Below, piece after piece: positions 43,251 through 53,560 of a stretch of 64,000 nucleotides of DNA. The notes beneath the pieces were generated by a model. That model was not told the DNA's origin, made no database searches, and was given only the letters and a program-made list of their open reading frames with translations. The translations under genes were made by a program, and so were the position numbers. Numbering within the stretch: position 1 is the first letter of the stretch; each line of letters starts with the position of its first letter. This stretch comes from Dicyema japonicum (lineage: Eukaryota; Dicyemida; Rhombozoa; Dicyemidae), in NCBI GenBank assembly GCA_011109175.1, contig RDEW01000002.1, positions 810,676-874,675 on the forward strand, given 5' to 3'.

Positions 43251-45782
43251 GAGTGAGTTTCCAAGTAAAATTATTTTAACTTTTTATTCACGTTCCGACC
43301 GATCACTGTCGAGACAACTGAAGAGATAAGGACTAGGTCTTCTCCCTTCCTCAAGACCCTGAGGCGTTGACTACAAACAAAAGCAATGAGGCCCGTGAAT
43401 TCCGGTGGTTTATCCAGTCTATTTTAACGTGACAGGCAATGCCGCAGTTAGTGTAACAAAAATTACTATTAAATGACTTTAATAAAATCAGTTACGTCAT
43501 TTGGGCGATAAAAATTGGGGGTCATTTATTCACAACGGTAAAACATGGAAATCGAATGTGAAGTCAATAATTCGTATTTTCCGTAGTAGCTTATTTCACG
43601 CAAGTTCTCATTGAACTGTAATATTGTGGCCTGCTAAGGTGTATAATTCTTTCGTAGTCTCATAGTTTAGTTTGAGAAAAATAGAAATCATGGGATTTGT
43701 AGGGTCAATCAAATCACCCATATCAAGAAAGAAGTACTGACCATCTAAAGTTGACATTTCATAGCTAAGCCGACTAAAAGGTAGATACGCTCTTCATCAA
43801 CGTAGTTTCGTGTTCAGTCTATTAATAGCTCCTTTGTTCTGCCAATTTGTTCATTTTTTGTAACTCCCTCAAATGATAGATTCATTTTCAATTATTATTA
43901 TTAAAAAGCACTCCGAGAAAACATAAAATAATTTAAGTTTTCCGTGTGCCTTATTCCTATTCATCCTCTCTGTCAGTCACCACCATGATCCTCTGATGCG
44001 CGCTAGTTCTCTTGGGTAGTTCAGGTCCTCCGACGAAGTTAGTTTCATACAGGTCCTCGACGAAGTTTATTTCATAAAGTTAGTTACATAGGTCTCCGTT
44101 CAAAATAGTCGGAAGTGTCGTTCTTGGCCTTCCGCGGAATCCAGCTCCTATGTGCGAAGTAGTTGTCAATTGCGGGGATCTGGTGATTTTGACGTAACAC
44201 GTGGCCAAAGAGGCTTCATCTTGATTTGAAAATATCATCTGACAGCAGTCGGATTTACTTCATAGGCCAGTTGATCTTGATTACCGATTTGAGCTGAGCT
44301 CTGTGAAGAGTCAAGACAGTCAACTTTTCGGTAAATATTCATATTAACTAAGCTTCAATATTTACATTTCTCTACTGATTTTGTTTGAGTCAGAGAATGT
44401 CATCCCAGGCTCAAAATAAAGAACTCAATGATTTGATCACAAAAAGCAAGGAAATCGAAGACTTCCAATCCTTATTAATTTGAACTCTTTAGAAGTTTTC
44501 GTCTTATTTAGTAGACCTTACCCCCTTCGATACCCAAGTGAAGCAAACGGACGGTGGTTCATCTCACGTGAACCCCTGCCACCAATTCGAGTCTACAGGA
44601 ACACCAGGTGAAAATGAGGTGGTAGTTGGGAGTGTCCGGGATCACCTAATGATCACGTTTTCTCAATTCAGTAATGCAAGATGACTTGCTCACCTCAAAA
44701 GGCTTGCTGCCATTCAACAGGAACCTGGCTGAATAGTTATCCTCGTGTAAAATTGGCAACCTGTTTGGTGATGAGGTAGTGAGAATCGCTCTGTCAAAGC
44801 CTTAGAGTTTGTGCTGAACTAAAATGTCGCTTGGATGTTGATAGATACGTATGGTTACCATCCCCTGCCATGCAAGTTGAGCGCGGGCCTTTTCCTCAGA
44901 CATACCTGTCTCAACATGTCATCAGAAAAATGCACTTTCCTTTGCTGCCCACCACTGTCTTTTGAAGCCGACTGGTTTCTTCCGGAGATGGCAAACACCC
45001 CGACGGGATGACGATTTTACTTTTCGCTAATAATTGGATCTATTTTTGGACGTGTGTTGATACATACTTCTAAACAAACCGAGGATTGCTAACTATCCAT
45101 AAATACAATATTAATTCTACAAACCCACTTACTAAGCTAATATATTTCATGTGGGTTACCTGCTCGTTGAGAAAACATTTGGAGCAAACAGATACAACTT
45201 ATTTCCCTTACCAAGAACTACCAAATAGTTTTCTTGGTAGTGGCTACGGGAGTGCCTAGCTACCGTTCCCAGATTTCTTTTAAATAAATTTAATGACAGC
45301 AAAGTTAATTCGTTAGTTAAGAGAACCTCAGACTCACTAACTTGTAGGAGTCCAGCGACTATTAAGTGGGACTCGGCCGGTCAGTCTCATAGATTGGTCA
45401 ACTTTGGCCTGGTGGGCAAACAGCGTACTAGTTCAGGACATTCAAAGGTAATCTACTGCCAACTCGGAGATATTTAAAAGGAAGAGAACATCTTTAGCAT
45501 CATCCAGTTTACACACGCATATCTGTAAAGAGGAGTGGTACACACAGTGGAAAAACCAGGTTTACCCAGATGTCCCTCGGTAGAAAAGAATTCTGATCGT
45601 TGATAGGAGGAGGGCGGAAGATTTACTATAATCAAGTCTTCGAATGGTTCATGTGGAAGCAAACACGTGTATCAGTTTCAAACGAACCCAGAATATCAAA
45701 AAGCCTACCAAACACAAATAAAACAAAAATCGCATTAATCAAGAAAATTCAAAAAACAGATTAAACCATAAATAGTAAATCC
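43251..45782. other. gene-poor stretch with two dispersed repeats
   Basis: 43300-43420 pairs with 32420-32530; 45144-45225 pairs with 28575-28665. ORFs are short and unrecognised. A short open piece near 44400 (MSSQAQNKELNDLITKSKEI) is lone and unsupported. Confidence 0.4.
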
Positions 45783-47820
45783 CTAAAGTGGAATATTCCC
45801 ATGTTTCTTCCAGGGAGTGTAAACCTGTTTAGAACTCAACATCTCCAAGTCATCAATAATCCTCCTTCTCGTGTCAGCAGGGTCAATCACATCGTCAACA
45901 TAACCTCAAATAATCAAACAGCCACACCTCTCTCAGCAACTGGAATGGCACTACTAAATTTCTTGTTATACTCATCCTCTTGGGCCGCAGGGTCACTCGA
46001 TCCACGGAAAATGATCTGGACAGCGGCTTTAGCCCCGAGGACTGCCACCTCGCCAGTCGGCCATATGTAGTTCACATCTCCTCTGAGACTCTTAGAACTC
46101 ATTACAATGTAGGCCCCACCATATGCCTAGAATCAAACACGTGGGTTACTTTCCTGGTTATAACGGTGATCTTAGGGACAGTGGCTTCAGCATAGGCGTA
46201 TATCAACTTGGCTCCGTGGCGAATAATTCCGTCGTGTTCCTGCTTAACACCTGGCAGGAATCCGGGGACATCAACGAAGGAGACTATAGGGATGTTGAAT
46301 GCGTCACAGAAGCGAACGAATCTTGCAGCCTTCACAGAGGCATTGATATCAAGACATCCAGCAGCCACTTTGGGCTGATTTCCCACAATTCCCACAGTCT
46401 GTCCGTTCATTCTGGCAAAACAGATGACAATATTCTTGGCAAAGTCAGGCATGATCTCGAGGATCTTTCTATTGTCGACCACCTAAGGTCACAGTACACA
46501 ACAACGTCTCTAATGATGTCTTTCATGTCATAGGCAGCAGTGGACTCCAAGGGGACGGCTGATCGCAAGGAAGGCACTAATCGGTCCCTAACACAGGTCA
46601 TTATAATAAAAACCGAGGATCAGTGCACGGAAAGGTGGGGATAGGAGACCGATTACTGGAGGGGAGAAAGCTGAGGAATTCCCGAAGATTAAGGAGAAGT
46701 TGAACGTCGTTTTCGTATGAAAAGTGGGCCACACCTGACCGAGTTGTGTGTGGCTTGTACCCTCCCAACTGAGCCTTCGTGACGTCCTCGTTGGTCACAG
46801 TCAACATATTTACTAGAAGAGTACTTTGACCACATCCGGGCCTGTGATGAACATGTAAGACTCCTTGGTCATGAAAACAAAGTCGGTGATCGCTGGGGAA
46901 TATACAGCACCCCCAGCACAGGGACCCATTATCACAGATATTTGAGGGATAACCCCAGAACTGACGACATTTCTCTGTTCGTTAAATCAATGACCTACTT
47001 TGAAAATCTCAGCAAATCCAGTGAGAGAACTACAGCCTTCTTGAATTCTAGCACCACCAGAGTCGTTCAGTCCGATGACTGGAGCTCCTACATTCAACGC
47101 CATATCCATAATCTTGCATATTTTTTGAGAGTGGACTTCCGACAGTGAACCCCCAAGAACAGTAAAATCCTTAAAATTAAATAATTTCAACGAAAAACCA
47201 AGAATTGATCAATTTAAAAAATCAGTTTAATAAAAATAAATAAAATTATTAATGTTGCATATTAAGAAAACTTGGTTTAAAATAAAAAAAATAACTAAAA
47301 ATAAAATAACTAAAAATAAAAACATTTCTTAAATAATAATAAATAAATTTAAAAATTGTTTAATGACGCGACTTAATAAATCAGGCCATTTTGTGAGATT
47401 AAGTATGATATCACATCATAATACCTGACTAAAGAGAAATATTCTTTTTCCGTTAACAGTACCATGTCCAGTCACCACGGAATCACCAAAGAACTACAAT
47501 GTGAGGCAAACTGTACTTTTTGCCGGTCCAGGCCGAAGTTAGTCGACTGGTGAGTCACTAGTCCGTCATACTCCACGAATGAGTTTTCATCACATAAAAG
47601 TTCGATTCTCATTCGTGCTGTTAATTTCCCCTGCAAAGTGAGATAATGATGATGCCTTATTTAGCTGGGCTTGTATCCTCTTAGCCCCACCTCCTTCCTG
47701 AGAAGACTTTTTTGCATTCTCTAGATCCTTTACCGCCCTTAGCGTTTGATCTACTGTGGAACTTGACAGTCGCCATTGTGGGGATAAAATAGAGCGATAG
47801 CATATAAGCCGAGAAATCAT
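45783..47820 (-). CDS. PCCB: propionyl-CoA carboxylase beta chain, complete, 10 exons
   Basis: Carboxyltransferase subunit of the biotin enzyme making methylmalonyl-CoA from propionyl-CoA in mitochondria. Exons from the 5' side: 47820-47656, 47630-47517, 47493-47425, 47169-46999, 46974-46825, 46801-46614, 46587-46506, 46482-46150, 46126-45928, 45904-45783. They sum to 1593 nt, 530 residues (human 539). Introns: 25 (GC-AG), 23, 255, 24, 23 (GT-TG, see next), 26, 23, 23, 23 nt. Conserved blocks: [63 protein letters not shown]-type [28 protein letters not shown], and the end [13 protein letters not shown]. The N-terminus ([20 protein letters not shown]) is basic, rich in Ser and without acidic residues, as expected for a mitochondrial presequence. 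Confidence 0.94.
46802..46824 (-). other. 23-nt intron with GT-TG ends in PCCB
   Basis: Needed to join GPDVVK to TVTNEDV, which matches the family perfectly. Minus strand: donor GTACTCTTC, end ATATGTTG. The only AG in reach (12 nt after the donor) gives a frame that stops at once, and no GT-AG pair has the length required to keep frame. So either the spliceosome uses TG here, or one base (for example an A making TTAG) was lost by mutation or assembly error. Confidence 0.6.
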
Positions 47821-47935
47821 TAGTAATTAATTCTAAAACTTGTTTTAATTAAATTTAAATAATTTAATTTTTTAATAATAATATTTTAATATAACAATTT
47901 GATTTTACTTCCCGATGTCTGGCAGTTCTTGAAGA
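47821..47935. promoter_or_regulatory. PCCB: short divergent intergenic region upstream of PCCB
   Basis: About 115 nt of AT-rich DNA between the PCCB start and retrotransposon debris. It must contain at least the core promoter or trans-splice site of PCCB, but I see no specific motif. Confidence 0.25.
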
Positions 47936-47936
47936 T

Positions 47937-49990
47937 ATGAACAGTAATTTTTGGATCGGTATCAGTTTCCCGGATGTGTGCCTTTCGAAAAGGAGGGAGG
48001 TATTTTGTGATAAGAAGAAGCCGACCTACATATACAAATATGCAAACTGGAACCTTTTCCTGATTATTAATGAATTTTGTTTGGCTGACGTAAATCTGGA
48101 GGATTTCTCATCCCTTGACAAGGCGGTGTATCACATAAATGACATCATTCTGCAAGGGAGAAAAATGGCTGTCCCAATAAGACACGCCTGCTACACAAGA
48201 GGCTTTGGAAAGATGGCTTTGGTCAAGGAAAGAAATAGCCTCAAAAAGACTGGAACTGAGGCAAAACTCCGACTGAAAGCACTGAATGAAAATAATACAA
48301 GAAAGAAAATGGTCACGAGTTCTCACAGCTTTGAACCGAAATCAGACAACCGCCAAGTATGGAAAATCATTCGGGACATATCAGGGCTGATGATAGACCA
48401 ACCGACGAATCCGAATACAGCCAAAAGAATATGAATTCCATTATGAAGTATTATGTGAAAATGCCCATAAAGAGAAACGGAAGATCAAGACAGGTCAACT
48501 TCCTTTGGAAAAACCGAAGAGGGACCGCTATCTTCCTACTTTTTAGAAACGGATGTAAAAGAAGCACTGCTCAATACAAAGACTACCTATTCCCACGCAC
48601 AGATGGAATCCCTGTTGTGCTGCTGAAAAATCTTGGACCGGAGGGGATCAGGACCCTTACAAAGATCTATAATTGGTCTTTAAGGGAAAATGCGATCCCC
48701 TCACTATGGAAACTCACCTACATCCGTCCGATATTGAAGATGGGAAACCAAAAAACAACCCGGCATCATTCAGACCGGTATCGTTGCTATCTTCAATGTC
48801 GAATATTCTGGAAAAACTAGTTCTTCAGAAGATCAGAGGAACAATCTCAGAGAAACCATTCCAACACGAATTTAAATCTCTTCACTCGACGGATACCCAC
48901 CTACTATCCCTGAGTAATTTTATTCCCTCGGAATCACCAACAAACCCAGGTACTAAGAGACAATTCTATGTTCTGTAGACATTCACAAGGCATTCGACTC
49001 CATCCTAAGAAAAAGACTCACCAGGAAAATCTATCAGACGGATATACCTGGGAATTGCAAACTCTGGCTGGTGAATTTCCTCAGTGGACGAAGAGGACGA
49101 GTCTGTTTGGGAAACCTACGGTCGAGCTCCCGTTTTATTACAAATGGGATACCCCAAGGATCTTCTCTGTCCTCTATACTATTCAATTTTTTCTTGAATG
49201 ATATCCCGACATCGAAGCATGAGGATGACCTTTACTGGCTTATGCAGATGATATTGTTATTGCATCATGGACCAAGACGTTCAGGCCGCCTCGGAAAGAT
49301 TACAATTACTTGTAAACTGCTTAATCTACTGGTTAAATGAAAACAGTCTGTCGATCAGCCCGTAATAATCGGTTACGTCTTTCCTTACCTCTGATAAGAG
49401 AATATCCAACAGGACAGTGGATATAGAAGCAGATAGAAGCAAGTTGCCATTCCAAAAATGGCAGAAGATCCTATGAGTAGTATTCGACACCCATAATGAC
49501 TTTCTCGAGCCACGTGGGAAATGTTTTAAACAAATGTGAAAAGAAAATCAATTTCTTGAAGGGGATCTCTGGTTTATGGAAGATCGGAAGTCATCCAGTT
49601 CTGAAATCACTATACAGCCAGTACGTCGAGCCATCCATATCATATGCATGTGCATCATGGGGCCCCTCAATTTCTTGGACGAATGCCCAGAGAATTGCGG
49701 CAACTCAAAAAAGCGTTTTGTTATGGAACACTAAACGTCTTCTCAATCATGGAATACTTTACAGAACGTCACCGGGACTTCCTCAAGATGGCAAAGTTCC
49801 CTGACCATCCCCTCGGACCGCAAATCAGACTATATGGACGCCTGCCGAGATATGAGAAGAAACCTTCCCCGCTGTGAAAATTAATCCAGGACTCCAAAAC
49901 TAACCGCAGGGAAAGAACTGGTATGGACACCGGGATACTTAATTAGACGATAACTTTTATCCTCTTTCTCGTGATTTCGGGGTAATTAAA
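47937..49990 (+). mobile_element. CR1/Jockey-like non-LTR retrotransposon, 5'-truncated, decayed
   Basis: 165-codon open start (linker between endonuclease and RT: WKIIRDISGLM), then in shifting frames HLHPSDIEDGKPKNNPASFR with PVSLLSSMSNILEKLV (motif 1), HKAFDSILRKRL (palm, first Asp, about 48985), NFLSGRRGRVCLG, NGIPQGSSLSSILFNFFLND (about 49140), AYADDIVIAS (about 49235, catalytic Asp pair), KSLYSQYVEPSISYACASWG (about 49605) and GILYRTSPG. Ends with TTAATTAGACGATAAC at 49938 and a TAAATAAATAAA tail. Most complete RT of this family in the window; six or more breaks. Confidence 0.82.
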
Positions 49991-50459
49991 TAAATAAAAT
50001 TACCTTTCACAATCCGAAAGGCATCCAAAATTTTTTGTTAAATTAAATTAAAATTAATTCCAAACCGAAAAAACTAACTAAGTAATCCCGACGAATTGAA
50101 TCATGACTCTCATCTTTGCTCGGTGTTGATCTTTAGAGCCTACACAAGTTCGCTGCGGGCGAGCACTTCCTTCTTGGCATTGGTTCATATTAATGGGAGT
50201 TTACTGTACTTTTATTTAAAATTTAAATAAAAGTAATTTTACTTTGTAATTTAAATTTACTTATTTTATGCAATTTAATGAAAATTTACAATCGTAACTA
50301 ACAAAATTTACTGACTTGGACAAATCTATCGGTGGGGTCGGGAGTGTTTCCTCAAGGTCCTCTTAGACGACAATGGGTATTTCCTATGAAGATGCATTGT
50401 CCCTTATCTTTTTTTGTCATAAAGGTCTACACGGACTAAAGCCACTCCTCATAAAACAA

Positions 50460-50830
50460 ACATTGTAGCAAATGTGGATGATGTGGATTTCATTTCGAAT
50501 AATAAGGAAGCACTTATTGCATTATTGGAGGCAGGATTATCAAAATGACAGAGTGGCTCCTAACGGTAGGCCGGTCAAAAATGAAATCACGGAACCCATG
50601 AGAGAGGAAGAGGAGAAAATGAGAACTGGTGCAAACTCAAAGGGCTTACTCCTTGGAATCACGAAGAAATTACAAAACAAAAGCTAATACCTTCCTAACG
50701 AAGTAAAAGAAACCTGGCTATTTTATAAAAAAACTTGTGAACGAAAGAATCCGATTTTTCGTAAAGCCTGTACTCTTGTACAACTCTGGTCGAATTTACT
50801 GAGTTGCAACTCATCCGCAAAAAATGCTGC
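50460..50830 (+). mobile_element. non-LTR retrotransposon RT fragment
   Basis: One frame reads ANVDDVDFISNNKEALIALL, where VDD replaces the catalytic YADD, and after further shifts FVKPVLLYNSG. It belongs to the group with the LFGHxLRLD tail; that tail appears on the opposite strand at 51244. Confidence 0.55.
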
Positions 50831-50995
50831 CTTAGTAGATATTAAAACATCATTCAAAAAACCACCTAAAATTGATTTTTCGAAAAGTACCTGTAGACTC
50901 TAATTTAATTTATTAACCCCGGATACACCGAGAAAGAAGTTAAAGTAAACAACTAATTATGTGTATCCAGTATCCACTTCTACAGAAACAGAGTC

Positions 50996-51140
50996 CATCC
51001 GAATCAACATAAAGGGTAAAATACGTCCATATTTTCAGTTGTGGAAACCCCTCCAGTGGAGTGGGGAGAGCAAATGATCCTTTTTCGTGCCGGCCTGGCA
51101 CTGGGCGTCACCTAGACAGGTGGATCACATGACGCCACTC
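50996..51140. repeat. dispersed repeat of about 140 bp, copy 2
   Basis: Best partner of 40903-41043. Lies between two inverted fragments of the same retrotransposon group. Confidence 0.7.
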
Positions 51141-51243
51141 TAATAGGAAGAGAGAGGAGAGACAGACAAGCAAGCATAAACTTCAACCAATTAGCCACGA
51201 AGCACCACATGCGCCACGCGGCTAAGTGATTACCCTGTAGACT

Positions 51244-51498
51244 CTAAGCGTCAGGGTCGTCCCCGTCTTTTAATTGTTTCCCCACTCTCCGAAGGTCTCG
51301 ATCCAGCGTAACCGGGAGAGTACTTCTCGGGTGCCCCCTGAAACGAGGTCCGTCAGCTTCGAAATAGTCCTCCGTGACAGTATTTGCTGGTGCCTCCAAA
51401 TCCATGCTTATAATGTGTCCGAATAGTCTCACCTGCATGCCGTTATTTCTTAATAAATGATTATTTATTTTTTTTTCAGATATTGTCTTTTGGAACAT
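51244..51498 (-). mobile_element. non-LTR retrotransposon C-terminal fragment
   Basis: 84 codons: QVRLFGHIISMDLEAPANTV, then FRGHPRSTLPVTLDRDLRR. Same C-terminal block as 5281-6018 (RWRLFGHIL, FRGRPRTTLPV). 51499-52222 has nothing recognisable. Confidence 0.7.
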
Positions 51499-52222
51499 GT
51501 TTGAGAATCTATCAGTTAATTGCTGACACGAAATAGCATTATTTTCTTTATAACTAACAATTTGAGTTTTTTCATTAAAAGTACGCGATTAGCGTCCACA
51601 AAAGGAATTAGAAGACATGTGTTGATTAATATTTTATTTTTTTAAATTCGTATTAAAAATTAAATTAAAAATTAATAAGGAGAATAGGATTTTTTTAAAA
51701 AATGTTTCAAAATGTGGGCAATTTGCGAGGGTCGAGTGTATAACTTGACGAAAAGTAAAGTGACTTAGGACGCTTAGTCAAAGTCATCTCAAAAATACAT
51801 TCAAATGCTATGAAAATTTTAGCGTTTAATCAAGTGAAATAATATAGGATTATTGATTAATTTTCAATTTTTCGGATGAATCTATTCTAACAAGCACCAT
51901 CGGATTCATTAGCATTCGGGAGTTGTGTTGCTCTTTGGCTCGAGATACTGCTTCATTCGTTCCTCTTAGGATGTTAGTTTACTGGGAAAGAATTTTTGTA
52001 TAAGGATATTTTTTGAATAAATGCCATAGCCAATACCTATAGGATTTCCTTTGAATCAATCATTTTCGACAACACAAATAAAAATGGTTACGTTTGAATT
52101 ACAACTGAAAAATATGCAATTACAACCAAACTATAGCTTAAAAATTCATCAAAAGTAAACATGCGTGAAATTGATTTTTAATATGATTTAAATTATAAAA
52201 ATTGAACAACCGGACTGAAATA

Positions 52223-52710
52223 ATGGCATTTTTAATTACTATTTTTTTGGTGAAACTGGTTTCTGCTGACTGTAAGTTTCCGCATATATTTAGACTGTTA
52301 TAAAGGAACATGCTATTTATTGGTGAAAAGTACTTTAAACTACTCTGATTCTAAAATACACTGCGCAAAAATGAATATGGTGTTGGCGGATGTTCATAGT
52401 GAACAAATAAATGAATACCTCTACAACGAAATTGTTTCAAAATATCACAGTTATATCAGATTTGGGGTAAACGACTTAAAACAAGAAGGTCATTTTGTTA
52501 ATTCATATGGAGAAGATCAAGTTTTTTTTATTATAACTTTAAGAAATATTTTAATTGGAGCATACTTAAACAAATTAATTTAAATTGTTTGGCATAGAGG
52601 AAGACACGGTTAATTTTTCAAAAGGAAAACATGAATGGGACGACAATACTGCTAATTCAACAATGTGGTTTTTGTGCGAAACAAAACGTAAATTTTCAAT
52701 ATATTATTAG
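52223..52710 (+). CDS. C-type lectin-like secreted protein, one frame break
   Basis: Exon 1 (52223-52271) encodes a signal peptide, MAFLITIFLVKLVSAD. Introns 52272-52293 (22 nt) and 52521-52543 (23 nt), GT-AG. Then CYKGTCYLLVK, SDSKIHCAKMNMVLADVHSE (the usual A-x-x-HSxxE helix region of the CTLD), YIRFGVND (IGL-N/D), KYFNWS (TNWxxG region), VNFSKGKHEWDDN and MWFLCE at the end. C-type lectin domains are extracellular, often sugar-binding. The frame breaks between INLNCL and GIEEDT (one base near 52590), and two of the normal cysteines read Thr (EDTV) and Ala (NTAN). So it is either a young pseudogene or a divergent, mis-assembled gene. Confidence 0.65.
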
Positions 52711-52979
52711 GAACCAAATTTGAAAATGATTTTAAATCGAAAGAAATTGTCAAATTAAAAACCACGGATGACTGCTAAAATTAATTCTAACATTTCTTTT
52801 ATTTACCACGTGGCATTTTTGTTTGATTAATATAACATTAATTCTTTACGTTCAAACTATGCAGTTATGATTGAAAAGCTAAACTCCTGTCAGAGACCAG
52901 ACAAGACCTGGAAAACTGAATTTTTTTCATTGAGACCACCTCCGATAATTTGGACTTTCCGAAACCACATTAGGATGTC

Positions 52980-53275
52980 GTCAGCAAGGAATTAAAAATG
53001 GAAGAAATACTGCAGGCGAACATTTACTTAGAATGGACCTTGAGAGCCCTGTCATCATAGTTACTTCATCTCGAATTCTTCGCATTTTCATGGTCGACAT
53101 TGAATCATCCAAACGGTAGTCTTGTATGAGGACCTCAGAGGGATTGGCGGACGTCTAAGAGATTGGGAAGACCTCGAGGGGTTGCTGAACAGATAAAAGT
53201 AGAAAAGATTAACTTGGTTTTTCGTGTTTGACATTCTTTATGACATCGCTAAGCATTAATAATAATTGAAAATTT
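52980..53275 (+). mobile_element. non-LTR retrotransposon 3' end
   Basis: GEHLLRMDLESPVII matches the LFGHVLRMDLESPA block, followed by TTAACTTGGTTTTTCGTGTT and a TTAATAATAATT tail, as at 6020-6095. Confidence 0.55.
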
Positions 53276-53399
53276 AGAATTTGAATACTCTTACTAATTT
53301 TAATTTATTTTCTTCGTTGTAGAATCTCCTGAGTGAGTTAATTTAGGTTAAGTGGTCTAAATAATGTCATGTGACTCGCCGACGATGTTGTGGTATTTA

Positions 53400-53560
53400 A
53401 AGAAAAGGGCTACACTTTCCATCTCCATGAGATGAACTAACAAGGAAGACCTATGCCTATGTGAGAAGTCGATTCAAACCCTGGACCAACTAGAATAGTT
53501 CAACTGAATATAAATGGAATCAAGACCAAGATACTTGAACTAGATTTTTCTGATTATAAT
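53400..53560 (+). mobile_element. CR1/Jockey-like endonuclease start with 2A-like motif
   Basis: 53465-53488 encodes EVDSNPGP, directly followed by TRIVQLNINGIKTKILELDF. The element at 15369 has LNANGIKTKILELR in the same place. An in-frame stop lies just upstream at 53462-53464. Truncated after about 35 codons. Confidence 0.6.

Noticed and set aside
46123-46533. 136-codon plus-strand ORF over PCCB
   Set aside because: Shadow of the antisense PCCB exons; no recognisable protein.
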